Shown here in pieces: positions 7,852 to 16,563 of a stretch of 64,000 bases of DNA. This DNA comes from Flavobacterium oncorhynchi (lineage in GTDB: Bacteria; Bacteroidota; Bacteroidia; Flavobacteriales; Flavobacteriaceae). The notes under the pieces are model-generated. The model worked only from the letters and a program-made list of their open reading frames with translations. It had not been told where the DNA came from and searched no databases. Position 1 is the stretch's first letter; each line of letters begins with the position of its first letter. Both the position numbers and the translations under genes were made by a program. The stretch is taken from the NCBI RefSeq assembly GCF_002217355.1, contig NZ_MUHA01000028.1:99251-163250 (forward strand), written 5' to 3'.

Positions 7852-9975
7852 ATGACTTCAGAATTACTACACGCCAAATTAAAAGAGAATTTCGGTTTCG
7901 AAAAATTCAGACCAAACCAAGAAACGATTATTAAAACGATACTTTCTGGTCAGGACACATTGGCAATTATGCCAACTGGCGGCGGGAAATCGATTTGTTT
8001 TCAATTGCCGGCTTTAGTTTTACCAGGAATTACAATCGTAATTTCACCCTTGATTGCCTTAATGAAAGATCAAGTTGATAGTTTGAAAACCAACGGAATT
8101 TCGGCATGTTATATCAACAGCAGTCAATCAAGTGAAGAACAGCAATTTTATATTGACAATCTAAGATCTAATACTTTTAAGCTGGTATATATTGCACCCG
8201 AAAGTTTATCTTACTTAGATTCAGTTTTCAATGAATTGACAATTAGCTTGATAGCGATTGATGAAGCGCACTGTATTTCTTCCTGGGGTCATGACTTTCG
8301 TCCTGCATATACAAATTTGGGTTATTTAAAAAGCCGCTTCCCTTCTACTCCAGTTTTAGCATTAACGGCAACGGCCGATAAAGCAACGCGAACTGATATT
8401 ACAAAACAGCTTAATCTTAAAAATCCAAAAACATTTGTTGCCTCTTTTGATCGGAAAAATTTAAGTTTAGAAGTGCGTCCGGCTTTAGATCGTGTAAAAC
8501 AAATTATTGATTTTGTCGAAAGAAAACCAAATGAATCTGGAATAATTTATTGCTTAAGCCGAAAAACTACGGAAGAGCTCGCAGAAAAACTTCAAAAAAA
8601 TGGAATTACAGCAAAAGCGTATCATGCAGGTTTAGATAATAAGCTTCGTGCAAAAACACAAGATGAATTTATAAATGATGATTGTTCGGTTGTTTGTGCC
8701 ACAATTGCCTTTGGAATGGGAATCGATAAATCGAATGTTCGCTGGGTAATTCATTATAATCTTCCAAAAAATATTGAAGGTTATTATCAGGAAATTGGTC
8801 GTGCCGGTCGTGATGGACTTCCAGCTGAAACGGTTCTCTTTGAAAGTTATGCAGATGTAATACAACTTCAGAAATTTGCATCTGAAGGATTAAACTCTGA
8901 TGTGCAGCTCGCAAAATTAGAACGAATGAAACAATATGCAGATGCTGTAAGCTGCAGACGAAAAATTCTTCTTTCGTATTTTGGAGAACTAGTAATCGAA
9001 AATTGCGGTAATTGTGATATATGCAAAAATCCTCCAACATTTTTTGACGGAACTGTTTTAGCACAAAAAGCACTATCGGCTATTACTCGTTTACAAGAAT
9101 CAGAACCTTTGGCAGTAATTGTAGATTTTTTAAGAGGCTCGAGAAACGCGTATATCTATGAAAAAAATTATCAAACGCTAAAAACGTACGGAATTGGCGC
9201 TGACATTTCTTGGTACGATTGGAATCAATATTTAATTCAGTTAATAAATCTTGGTTATTGCGAAATTGCATTTCACCAGCATAACAAGATCTTATTGACT
9301 CCTTTTGCAAAGAAAGTTTTATTTGAAGGTGAAAAGGTAAAACTAACAACCGTTGTCAAAAAAGTAATCGATAAAAATGAAATTAAAGAAGCAAAAGCAA
9401 AACCAGTCAAAAATTCTCTTTTTGAAACGCTTCGAAAATTACGCTATGAAATAGCACAGGAAGAAGAAGTTCCTGCTTACGTAATTTTTAGTGATGCTGC
9501 TTTAAGACAAATGGAAATTTTAAGACCGATGACTGATGATGATTTTCTTGCTGTTGATGGTGTTGGAAAAGTTAAGCTCGAAAAATATGGTTCAGATTTT
9601 ATAAATGCAATAATTGAGTTTCATAAAAATAAATCAGTAAAAAAAGAAAAAAAAGAAAGTACCTACGCTAAAACTTTAGAACTTTTTTTAAGCGGACTTT
9701 CGGTTGAAGAAATTGCTGAACGAAGAAGCGTAAGTAAAACAACGATAGTTTCGCATCTAGCAAAACTATATGTAGATGGTCAAGATTTCGATTTAAGCCA
9801 ATTTGTTTCTGAAGACGAAATTGCAGCAATTGAAAAAGCCCAAATAGAATTAGAAAAACCAAGTGCTTTAAAACCGTATTTTGATTATTTTGAAGAAAAA
9901 ATGTCTTATGATAAAATTCGGTTTGGTTTGGCGTTTTTAGAAAGAAAACATAACAAGTCTATTTTGTCATCTTGA
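7852..9975 (+). CDS. recQ: ATP-dependent DNA helicase RecQ
   Basis: 707-residue 3'-5' helicase for recombination and replication-fork repair. In order: RecQ motif 0 (FGFEKFRPNQ), Walker A (MPTGGGKS, about residue 42), DEAH box with the aromatic-rich loop (IDEAHCISSWGHDFRP, about 137), motif VI (QEIGRAGRDG), the RQC zinc site with four cysteines (about 365-395), an HRDC domain (about 520-590), and a C-terminal helix-turn-helix (about 610-690) typical of Bacteroidota RecQ. The last codons and the stop lie inside a long inverted repeat (9964-10067), so the final residues are encoded by repeat sequence. It appears monocistronic. Confidence 0.96.
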   Translation: MTSELLHAKLKENFGFEKFRPNQETIIKTILSGQDTLAIMPTGGGKSICFQLPALVLPGITIVISPLIALMKDQVDSLKTNGISACYINSSQSSEEQQFYIDNLRSNTFKLVYIAPESLSYLDSVFNELTISLIAIDEAHCISSWGHDFRPAYTNLGYLKSRFPSTPVLALTATADKATRTDITKQLNLKNPKTFVASFDRKNLSLEVRPALDRVKQIIDFVERKPNESGIIYCLSRKTTEELAEKLQKNGITAKAYHAGLDNKLRAKTQDEFINDDCSVVCATIAFGMGIDKSNVRWVIHYNLPKNIEGYYQEIGRAGRDGLPAETVLFESYADVIQLQKFASEGLNSDVQLAKLERMKQYADAVSCRRKILLSYFGELVIENCGNCDICKNPPTFFDGTVLAQKALSAITRLQESEPLAVIVDFLRGSRNAYIYEKNYQTLKTYGIGADISWYDWNQYLIQLINLGYCEIAFHQHNKILLTPFAKKVLFEGEKVKLTTVVKKVIDKNEIKEAKAKPVKNSLFETLRKLRYEIAQEEEVPAYVIFSDAALRQMEILRPMTDDDFLAVDGVGKVKLEKYGSDFINAIIEFHKNKSVKKEKKESTYAKTLELFLSGLSVEEIAERRSVSKTTIVSHLAKLYVDGQDFDLSQFVSEDEIAAIEKAQIELEKPSALKPYFDYFEEKMSYDKIRFGLAFLERKHNKSILSS

Positions 9976-10067
9976 CGAAGGAAAGATCACACTAGAAATT
10001 CGACAAAGTTAATTGCCAATCTTTGTGGAATTTCTAGTGTGATTTCTCCTTTCAGTCGAAATGACAA
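9964..10067. repeat. Imperfect 45-nt inverted repeat overlapping the recQ stop
   Basis: Left arm 9964-10008 and right arm 10021-10067 are complementary over about 45 nt with a few mismatches and gaps; a core of about 18 nt (TCACACTAGAAATTC and flanks) is identical. The recQ stop codon (9973-9975) is in the left arm. This looks like a dispersed palindromic repeat of the kind scattered in flavobacterial chromosomes. Confidence 0.75.
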
Positions 10068-10082
10068 GATTGAGGTGAAATA

Positions 10083-10116
10083 AAAAAATCCTGTGAAATA
10101 CTTCACAGGATTTTTT
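10083..10116. terminator. Bidirectional terminator between recQ and the DinB gene
   Basis: Perfect 15-bp stem (10083-10097 with 10102-10116), 4-nt loop, A-run at left and T-run at right. Confidence 0.9.
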
Positions 10117-10137
10117 GTTTAAAATTATTTCAAGCTT

Positions 10138-10653
10138 TTACAAATATCTTTCTTCAAAAACTTTTTGATGGTGTTTTTGATGTCCAATTATTACAAAACC
10201 CAAAGCGCGAACAGAAATTTGATTGTTCGATGCTGTTCCAATATTTTTAAGTTGCTCTTCAGATAAGCTTTTATAAAACAATAAAGTGGAATGTCTCAAT
10301 GCAGACAATTCTGTCAATAAATCTTGAATACTTCTTTTGTTTGAATTTGCGTTATCGGCATAATCATTTTCTTCAAAACTAGACAAAGGTGTTTTGTCAT
10401 TTCTTGAAAACCTCAAAGCGCGATAAGCAAAAACACGTTCAGAATCTATAATGTGCTGAATAATATCTTTGATTGTCCATTTACCTTCTGCATATTGGTA
10501 ATCAAATTTATCAAGCGGTATATTTTGAACAAATCTTATAAATTCATGTAATGAAATCTCTAATTCCTCTATTAATTTTCCGTCACCAGCTTGTTTGATA
10601 TACGTACCGAAATGCCCTGAATATTCATTTTCTGCTAATTGATTGCTGTACAT
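10138..10653 (-). CDS. DinB-family four-helix metalloprotein
   Basis: 171-residue DinB/YfiT-like protein, a four-helix bundle usually binding a divalent metal through three histidines. Candidate ligands are the His in DIIQHIIDSE (about residue 67) and the two in GHQKHHQKVF (about 157-161). Bacillithiol S-transferases belong to this superfamily, and a YpdA-type reductase is encoded elsewhere in the window, so a thiol-transferase role is possible but not shown. It is the last gene on the minus strand before the recQ terminator and starts 30 nt after ppc ends, so it may be read from the ppc transcript. Confidence 0.88.
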   Translation of the reverse strand: MYSNQLAENEYSGHFGTYIKQAGDGKLIEELEISLHEFIRFVQNIPLDKFDYQYAEGKWTIKDIIQHIIDSERVFAYRALRFSRNDKTPLSSFEENDYADNANSNKRSIQDLLTELSALRHSTLLFYKSLSEEQLKNIGTASNNQISVRALGFVIIGHQKHHQKVFEERYL

Positions 10654-10683
10654 TTTTATAAAAATTAAAGGTCTAAATTTAAT

Positions 10684-13269
10684 TTATGCTGAATTTCTAC
10701 TTGCGTTTGTATTTCCGAAAAGTGATCTAGTTACAATTTTTTCGTAAACTTTAATAAGCTCTTCATTCTTAGCTGCGTCTTTATTTAATTCATTAATTCT
10801 TAATAAAGCATATTGTTGTATTGTCAACAAAGGCAATACGATACGCTCTCTTATTTGAATCGATGCTATACCATCAGGATAATTTTCCATAAGGGTTTTA
10901 TGACCAGCAATTTTCAATAACATACGTTTTGTTTCTGAAAATTCGTCGTAGATAATCTGCCAAAACTCACCAAATTCAGGGTCATTTCTCATGTAAGCCG
11001 TCAATGGTAAAAATGATTTTGCCAACGACATCATACTATTTTCCAGCAGTGTTTTAAAGAATAAAGAATTATGGTACAAATCGCTTACTTTATCCCATTG
11101 GTTAGTGTCTTCAAAATGTTTCAAAGCAGTACCAACTCCAAAGAATCCAGGTACGTTTTGTTTTAACTGACTCCAAGAACCTACAAATGGAATTGCTCTA
11201 AGATCAGCAAAATCTAATGATTCTGATTTACTTCTTTTTGAAGGACGGCTTCCAATATTTGTTTTAGAGTAATATTTCAAAGTACTCATCTTTTCTAAAT
11301 ACGGAATAAACTTTGGATGATTCTTAAAGTTTAAATATTTCTCATATCCTAAATCAGCTAATTGAGTTAAAATTTGAGTTTCTTCAGCAGTAAGTTCGTT
11401 CTTTTCTTTGCTAAATACTTGATTTGTAACACCCGCACTTAATAAGTTTTCGATATTGTAACGACAAGAATCTAAAGTTCCAAAATTAGAACTAATGGTT
11501 TGACCTTGAACCGTAATTTGAATTTCGTTGTTTTCGATTTTTGGACCTAGAGAAGCATAAAATTTATGTGTTTTTCCACCACCACGAGCTGGAGGGCCGC
11601 CACGTCCATCAAAGAAAATAGCTTTAATTCCGTATTTTCTAGAAATTTCAGTTAGTGAAATTTTAGCTTGATAAATACTCCAGTTCGCCATTAAATAGCC
11701 GCCGTCTTTTGTTCCATCAGAGAAACCAAGCATTATAGTTTGTTTATTTCCTCTAGCTTGTAAATGTTTAGAGTATTCTGGATTAGTATACAACTGCTCC
11801 ATAATAGAATGTGCATTTTGTAAATCATCAACTGATTCAAAAAGCGGAATAATATCAACTGTTGGATCTTCCCAATCATTCAAACGAATCATTGCAAAAG
11901 TTTCCATTACATTTAAAGCACTTTCATTATTGCTGATAATATAACGATTGGCTCCTTCCTCTCCATTATTTTCTTGAATCGTTTTTATCGCCTGTACAGA
12001 TTCTAAAGTAGATCTTGTAATTTCATTCTCGAAATCGCTTGGATTTAAATCTCCTTTTACTTTAGATAAAATGCTAATTTTTTCATTTTCCGTTAATTCA
12101 AAATAATTTTTTGGAAATACATTTGAATCAGAGTTTAAGTAGAAATTGACAACGTCTTTGAAAACAACGTTGTGAATTTTACTGTTCTGGCGAATGTCTA
12201 ATGTCGCAAAATGGAATCCGAATAAATTGATTTTTACTAAAAGAGCTTCCAATTCATCTAGATATAATGATTGATGTTTTTCAATAATTATACTTCTAAT
12301 TTTATTCAACTGACTTAAAAGTTCATCTAAAGTAATGTAAATTTCACCTTTTGAATAGAAAACAGAACGATAAAGTTTATGTTCAAGTTCTGCTACTAAA
12401 GTGTCTACTCCTGAGAATGTTAACTTACGTTTAAGGTTTCGCATTTCAACATAATAACACTTTAAAATAGAAGTACGCAAACGTTCTGCTACTTTAAGGG
12501 TTATTTCGGTAGTTACAAAAGGATTTCCATCTCTATCTCCGCCCGGCCAAAATCCTAATTTGATTAATTGATTTTGAATCGCATTTCCGTTAAGTATGTT
12601 TTTTTGAAGATAATGTACAATTTCTCCAGATGTAGCGTAAAATACATTTTCAAGATACCAGATCAAACTTACAGCTTCATCGTAAGGATTTGGTTTTTCA
12701 TTTTGAATAAAAGGAGTTTTACCAAGCTGCGCCAGTAATTGTTTTATCTGTAATAAATCATTCTGACGAATTGCTTCAGTCAAATCATTAATAATCCCAA
12801 GAACTGGTCCTGGGTAAAATTGAGTTGGATGCGCTGTTAAAACAGTTCTTACATTAAAATCTTCTAGAAACTGAATTAATTCGTCGTCTTTCTCCTTAGC
12901 ATCTGATTTTTCTTTGATATCTCTCAAAGAACCTCTTCCTTCCATATTGTTTACTTCTGGAAAAGCGGCATCTTCAATTGCATCAAACAATACAATTTGA
13001 CGCTCTATATATTGAATAAATCGAAACATTAAGTCGATTTTTTCAGTTTCAGAAGCGTTATTTAGGAATTTGTTTGAAAAGAAATCAAAAATTTCTTTTG
13101 GTGTTTCTTGTTTTTTAAAACCAGTTTCGCAAGTTTCTGTAAATAATGGCAGTAAAACGCCTGTATTATCTATAGAATCAAAAGGTAATGTTATAAAAAC
13201 ACTGTTGTAAATGTGATATTTAGAAAGAACATCTCGATTAAAACGTTCAATTTTTGGCAACGTGTACAT
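10684..13269 (-). CDS. ppc: Phosphoenolpyruvate carboxylase
   Basis: 861-residue anaplerotic enzyme forming oxaloacetate from PEP and bicarbonate. The catalytic histidine is in VLTAHPTQFYPGP (about 147; most relatives read TAHPTE). WPGGDRDGNPFVT, LGFSDGTKDGGYL, the substrate-binding loop FFDGRGGPPARGGGKTH and FVGSWSQLKQNVPGF follow in the expected order. The C-terminus ends RNSA rather than the usual RNTG, a small change at the conserved end. The length and motifs match the Bacteroidota branch. The N-terminal regulatory Ser typical of plant enzymes is absent. Downstream is the DinB gene; upstream a terminator separates it from the Lrp-type gene. Confidence 0.96.
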   Translation of the reverse strand: MYTLPKIERFNRDVLSKYHIYNSVFITLPFDSIDNTGVLLPLFTETCETGFKKQETPKEIFDFFSNKFLNNASETEKIDLMFRFIQYIERQIVLFDAIEDAAFPEVNNMEGRGSLRDIKEKSDAKEKDDELIQFLEDFNVRTVLTAHPTQFYPGPVLGIINDLTEAIRQNDLLQIKQLLAQLGKTPFIQNEKPNPYDEAVSLIWYLENVFYATSGEIVHYLQKNILNGNAIQNQLIKLGFWPGGDRDGNPFVTTEITLKVAERLRTSILKCYYVEMRNLKRKLTFSGVDTLVAELEHKLYRSVFYSKGEIYITLDELLSQLNKIRSIIIEKHQSLYLDELEALLVKINLFGFHFATLDIRQNSKIHNVVFKDVVNFYLNSDSNVFPKNYFELTENEKISILSKVKGDLNPSDFENEITRSTLESVQAIKTIQENNGEEGANRYIISNNESALNVMETFAMIRLNDWEDPTVDIIPLFESVDDLQNAHSIMEQLYTNPEYSKHLQARGNKQTIMLGFSDGTKDGGYLMANWSIYQAKISLTEISRKYGIKAIFFDGRGGPPARGGGKTHKFYASLGPKIENNEIQITVQGQTISSNFGTLDSCRYNIENLLSAGVTNQVFSKEKNELTAEETQILTQLADLGYEKYLNFKNHPKFIPYLEKMSTLKYYSKTNIGSRPSKRSKSESLDFADLRAIPFVGSWSQLKQNVPGFFGVGTALKHFEDTNQWDKVSDLYHNSLFFKTLLENSMMSLAKSFLPLTAYMRNDPEFGEFWQIIYDEFSETKRMLLKIAGHKTLMENYPDGIASIQIRERIVLPLLTIQQYALLRINELNKDAAKNEELIKVYEKIVTRSLFGNTNASRNSA

Positions 13270-13301
13270 AATTGTGTTGTAGTTGGTTGGTTAATTAGTC
13301 A

Positions 13302-13331
13302 TAAAAAAACCCCAAGAATAAACTTGAGGTT
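13302..13331 (-). terminator. Terminator of the Lrp-type regulator gene
   Basis: On the minus strand a 9-bp stem (13323-13331 with 13308-13316, one mismatch) is followed by a run of seven T residues. Confidence 0.75.
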
Positions 13332-13362
13332 ATATTTTTAATATAGCATTCAAGAGGAATTC

Positions 13363-13842
13363 TTACATATTTTTGAAAATAGTATGCATCAAACGCTTCT
13401 TGTCGTTAATACTTTCTTCTAATGAAATCATAGTTTCAGTTCTGTAAACACCTTCAATGTCATCGATCATGAAAATAACTTCTTTTGCATGTTTTGTATC
13501 TTTTGCTCTAATTTTACAAAAGATATTAAATTTTCCTGTCGTTACAGATGCAACTGTTACGAACGGAATTTGGTTGATTCGCTCTAATACAAATTTAGTT
13601 TGAGATGTATTATTAAGAAATACCCCAACGTAAGCAATAAATGAATACCCTAATTTATCGTAATCTAAGGCTAATGAAGATCCCATGATTATTCCTGCAT
13701 CCTCCATTTTTTTTACTCTAACATGTACTGTACCAGCAGATATCAATAATTTTTTTGCAATGTCAGTAAACGGAACTCTCGTATTGTCTATTAACATATC
13801 TAAAATCTGGTGATCTACTTCATCTAAACGAAATTTACTCAT
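13363..13842 (-). CDS. Lrp/AsnC-family transcriptional regulator
   Basis: 159 residues. An N-terminal winged helix-turn-helix (DEVDHQILDMLIDNTRVPFTD..., with AGTVHVRVKKMEDAGII as the recognition helix region, residues about 8-60) is followed by a C-terminal RAM ligand-binding domain (about 70-150). Such proteins are feast/famine regulators responding to amino acids. It lies next to ppc and divergent from nothing: the M14 gene upstream is also on the minus strand, 78 nt away. Its own terminator isolates it from ppc. The effector cannot be read from sequence. Confidence 0.92.
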   Translation of the reverse strand: MSKFRLDEVDHQILDMLIDNTRVPFTDIAKKLLISAGTVHVRVKKMEDAGIIMGSSLALDYDKLGYSFIAYVGVFLNNTSQTKFVLERINQIPFVTVASVTTGKFNIFCKIRAKDTKHAKEVIFMIDDIEGVYRTETMISLEESINDKKRLMHTIFKNM

Positions 13843-13919
13843 AATTCTTTAATTAATATTACTAATTGCTATTACAAAGTATAAAAATATATATAAAAAA
13901 CAACAAATTCACATAAAAA

Positions 13920-15074
13920 TTAACTTTTTATCAACCCGTTAACAAATTTAATATTTTTATTTAAATAAAAATCTGCTTTTTGATTCAATTTCGGAAAACC
14001 ACTATAGTCATCAGAATAAACAGCACCATTTCCATCATATTCGTAATGTCCAAAATAATTTTCCAAATCGCCTGCTTCAACTATGTAGGCATTAAAATGA
14101 ATCTTATTTTCAATCAATTCTTCTTTGTATTGTGCGACAAAATTCGTAATAATTTCGATACCATCATAATTTATTTTGATGTTTTTATACATAAAATCAT
14201 AAAAAACAGGTTTATTTTGTGAAATATTCAAATAATCATTAATTCTATTGTAAACTAAATCGTTTTCGCTAAGCAGTTTAAAACTCTGAATAAGTGAGAA
14301 AAATATGAACTTTCTAGTGATTTCGCGCTCATAATCTCCCGCAAAATGTCCAGCCTCAAATAAAATAGTCGGTACTCCTAAAAACTGAAAAGTATCACCA
14401 ATACAATTTATATTAAACGAATCGTCAAATCGGCCTATTTGACCAGGAATGTGTTTTTGTAATTCGTCATTGATACCAGCAATTAGGTTGATTGCTTTTA
14501 ATCTATTGTCATTTATTTCGCGTTCTTCATTATAAGAAGGTGCTAAAAAAGAGACTGTTGCAGGTTTTCCTGTATCGGCTACACCAAAGATAGTACGTTG
14601 ATCGTGCAGGTTAAAGCAGTAATCTGGTTTGAAAGCTTCAAAAACTTCTCGCAAAACATTGCTTTCTGGCTGCGTTAGATTTTGAGAATCTCTATTTAGA
14701 TCAATTTTATTAGCATTTTCACGTGTGTAAAGACGTGCTCCATCTGGATTTAGAATTGGAATACTATAGAATGTAAAAGTATTAAGTAATTTTTCGGCAA
14801 ACTCAGATTTGTTGTTTAGAACATTTATGAAATCAAAAAGTGCTTTGGTAGTTGTACTTTCGTTACCGTGCATTTGTGACCATAAATAAATACGAGTTTT
14901 TCCTGTTCCTATTTCGTAGCTATATATAGGTTCTCCTAAAACAGATTTACCAATAATTTTAACTTGATTATTGGTGTTTAGTTTTTCTAAAAGCGGCTTG
15001 ATATGATCTAATGTCAGGTAACGTCCTGAAATAGATTCTTCTTTATTTTGGATGAATAATTCTTCTAAATTCAT
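13920..15074 (-). CDS. M14-family zinc carboxypeptidase-like protein
   Basis: 384 residues. Zinc ligands are in the motif H-x-x-E of SQMHGNEST (about residue 90) and the later His in FNLHDQRTIFG (about 175). Between them lies NPDGARLYTRENAN...DLNRDSQ, the substrate-binding signature of M14 peptidases, and ILFEAGHFAGD (about 255) holds the likely catalytic glutamate. No signal peptide is visible, so the enzyme probably acts in the cytoplasm on small peptides or amidated compounds. It is divergent from the XRE-type gene; a palindrome covers its -7 element (see 15089-15104), so the regulator may control it. Confidence 0.88.
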   Translation of the reverse strand: MNLEELFIQNKEESISGRYLTLDHIKPLLEKLNTNNQVKIIGKSVLGEPIYSYEIGTGKTRIYLWSQMHGNESTTTKALFDFINVLNNKSEFAEKLLNTFTFYSIPILNPDGARLYTRENANKIDLNRDSQNLTQPESNVLREVFEAFKPDYCFNLHDQRTIFGVADTGKPATVSFLAPSYNEEREINDNRLKAINLIAGINDELQKHIPGQIGRFDDSFNINCIGDTFQFLGVPTILFEAGHFAGDYEREITRKFIFFSLIQSFKLLSENDLVYNRINDYLNISQNKPVFYDFMYKNIKINYDGIEIITNFVAQYKEELIENKIHFNAYIVEAGDLENYFGHYEYDGNGAVYSDDYSGFPKLNQKADFYLNKNIKFVNGLIKS

Positions 15075-15088
15075 TGTCTTTGTGATTA

Positions 15089-15104
15089 GTTTACAAAAGT
15101 AAAC
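15089..15104. promoter_or_regulatory. Operator-like palindrome over the M14 -7 element
   Basis: GTTTACAAAAGTAAAC has perfect 6-nt arms. On the minus strand it contains TACTTTTG (15094-15101), a full -7 consensus about 20 nt before the M14 start, so a bound repressor would block the promoter. Confidence 0.55.
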
Positions 15105-15113
15105 ATCTTTATT

Positions 15114-15127
15114 TTTACAATTGTAAA
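15114..15127. promoter_or_regulatory. Second palindrome between M14 and XRE genes
   Basis: TTTACAATTGTAAA is a perfect 14-nt palindrome built from the same TTTACAA/TTGTAAA half-sites, near the expected -33 region of the M14 promoter. A further half-site, TTGTAAAC, is at 15154-15161. Confidence 0.45.
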
Positions 15128-15325
15128 TTCATAAAAAGAAATAAAATTCAGAATTGTAAACAGATATTTCAAAGCTTTATGGTCTTTTTAAGTTGAATAC
15201 TGGATTGAAAATTACAAAAGTTAATTTTGTTGATGTAGTTACTTATTTTCAATATTTTATGATGTTTTATTTAAAGTATTTATGTCGATATATAGTTGTT
15301 TGTTTAGATATTTACAGCTCTAAAA

Positions 15326-15361
15326 TTGCTAAATCATTGCAAATTAGTTACATTTGTAAAC
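15326..15361 (+). promoter_or_regulatory. Promoter of the XRE-type regulator with overlapping operator
   Basis: TTG at 15326-15328, a 20-nt spacer and TACATTTG at 15349-15356. The -7 element is inside GTTACATTTGTAAAC (15347-15361), the same palindrome type as at 15089-15104, which suggests autoregulation. The rest of the 313-nt intergenic stretch shows no other feature. Confidence 0.6.
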
Positions 15362-15380
15362 AAGTTAATTTTAAATTGTA

Positions 15381-15396
15381 ATTTACAATGGTAAAC
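15381..15396. promoter_or_regulatory. Operator-like palindrome spanning the regulator's start codon
   Basis: ATTTACAATGGTAAAC has the same arms and spacing as the box at 15089-15104, and its centre holds the ATG of the XRE-type gene (15388-15390). Confidence 0.45.
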
Positions 15397-15861
15397 ATAG
15401 ATGATTTTGTAAAACGACTGGAGAGTATACTGGATTATTATGGTTTAAATGCTTCTTCATTTGCAGATAAAATTGGTGTGCAGCGATCAAGTATGTCTCA
15501 CCTGCTCTCTGGAAGAAATAAACCAAGTTTAGATTTTGTAATGAAAATTTTGGATGTTTTTCCTGATGTAGATTTATACTGGATTTTAAATGGGAAAGGA
15601 AATTTTCCAAAATCAGATGATGGAGATGTAGTTTCAAAAGCAGAGAATTTTGTAGAAAATAAAAATCAAAACTCCCCTGCTCCGTCGACTGAAAATTCTG
15701 CCGGGGAGAATTTATTTTCTCAAATCGAATATAAAGCAGAAAATCCTCAGACAAAAAAAATAGAGTTAAACAAAAACTCTAATTTCAATGTTGAGGAAGA
15801 TGAAATAGAAAAAATAGTCTTTTTCTATAAAAACGGAACTTTTAAAGTGTACACACCTTAA
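15388..15861 (+). CDS. XRE-type helix-turn-helix regulator
   Basis: 157 residues. An N-terminal lambda-repressor-like HTH (about residues 5-68) has ASSFADKIGVQRSSMSHLLS as the two DNA-binding helices, then DLYWILNGKGNFP, a linker seen in many Bacteroidota XRE proteins. Residues about 75-125 are polar and probably disordered, and a short C-terminal segment (EIEKIVFFYKNGTFKVYTP) may be a dimer or effector element. Promoter and palindromes upstream suggest that it represses itself and the divergent M14 gene. The binding link is inferred from position only. Confidence 0.88.
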   Translation: MVNIDDFVKRLESILDYYGLNASSFADKIGVQRSSMSHLLSGRNKPSLDFVMKILDVFPDVDLYWILNGKGNFPKSDDGDVVSKAENFVENKNQNSPAPSTENSAGENLFSQIEYKAENPQTKKIELNKNSNFNVEEDEIEKIVFFYKNGTFKVYTP

Positions 15862-15945
15862 TTTGAAATTTTCGCGTATTTGAAAAATTTTAAAATTATT
15901 TTTGATTTAAGCGATTCTCACGCAATTAAAGAAAATATCTAAAAT

Positions 15946-16497
15946 TTAGATTTGAATTCCGTTTTCAGGAATCTTTCCTAAAACACCTTTATAGTGTTGT
16001 TTTAAGATTTCGAGATCAGCTTCGTAATTTCCAGTTGGAAAAAAAGCTTTCCCTAGATCAACTATTTTCTTTCCCCAATCAAAAGCGACTGGAACAATAG
16101 GAACATTTGCTTTGAGTGCAATATAATAAAAACCGCTTTTAATTTCGGTAACGCCTTTTCGGGTTCCTTCTGGAGCAACAGCCAAACGAAAGATTTCTTT
16201 ACGGTCAAAAATAGCAGCAATAGAATCTACTTTGTTTAATCCTCCCGTGCGATCAATAGGTTCTCCGCCAACATTCTTAAAGTAATATCCAAAAGGAAAT
16301 CTAAACAATTCCTTCTTTCCTACCCAATTCATTTGCAAGCCAGAGATTCCTCGGGTAAAAAGCCCAATATAAAAATCGTGATTACTGGTATGAGGCATAA
16401 CCATCAATATACATTTTTTTACTTCAGCGTTCTTCAACCCTGTTATTTTCCAGCCCATTAGCTTGCAAAAGATAAAATTGTATAATTGTTTCTTCAT
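15946..16497 (-). CDS. Lysophospholipid acyltransferase (PlsC-like)
   Basis: 183 residues, short for the family. The acyltransferase H-x4-D motif is in MPHTSNHDFY (about residue 36), GGEPIDR follows, and the EGTR substrate motif is in VAPEGTRKG (about 110). PlsC-type enzymes transfer an acyl chain to lysophosphatidic acid or related lipids at the inner membrane; the acceptor here is not certain. There is a weak hydrophobic N-terminus but no clear membrane span. It is convergent with the XRE-type gene and divergent from the methyltransferase-like gene downstream. Confidence 0.88.
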   Translation of the reverse strand: MKKQLYNFIFCKLMGWKITGLKNAEVKKCILMVMPHTSNHDFYIGLFTRGISGLQMNWVGKKELFRFPFGYYFKNVGGEPIDRTGGLNKVDSIAAIFDRKEIFRLAVAPEGTRKGVTEIKSGFYYIALKANVPIVPVAFDWGKKIVDLGKAFFPTGNYEADLEILKQHYKGVLGKIPENGIQI

Positions 16498-16563
16498 TAA
16501 AATTTAATTTTTGCTACAAAATAAAAGATTTAAAATGGTATTTTTGAGTAAAACCATTATAAA

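Noticed and set aside
15193..15381. Open frame of 62 codons between the M14 and XRE-type genes
   Set aside because: It starts with TTG, runs through the regulator's promoter and palindromes, and has a low-complexity hydrophobic sequence; no real gene signal.
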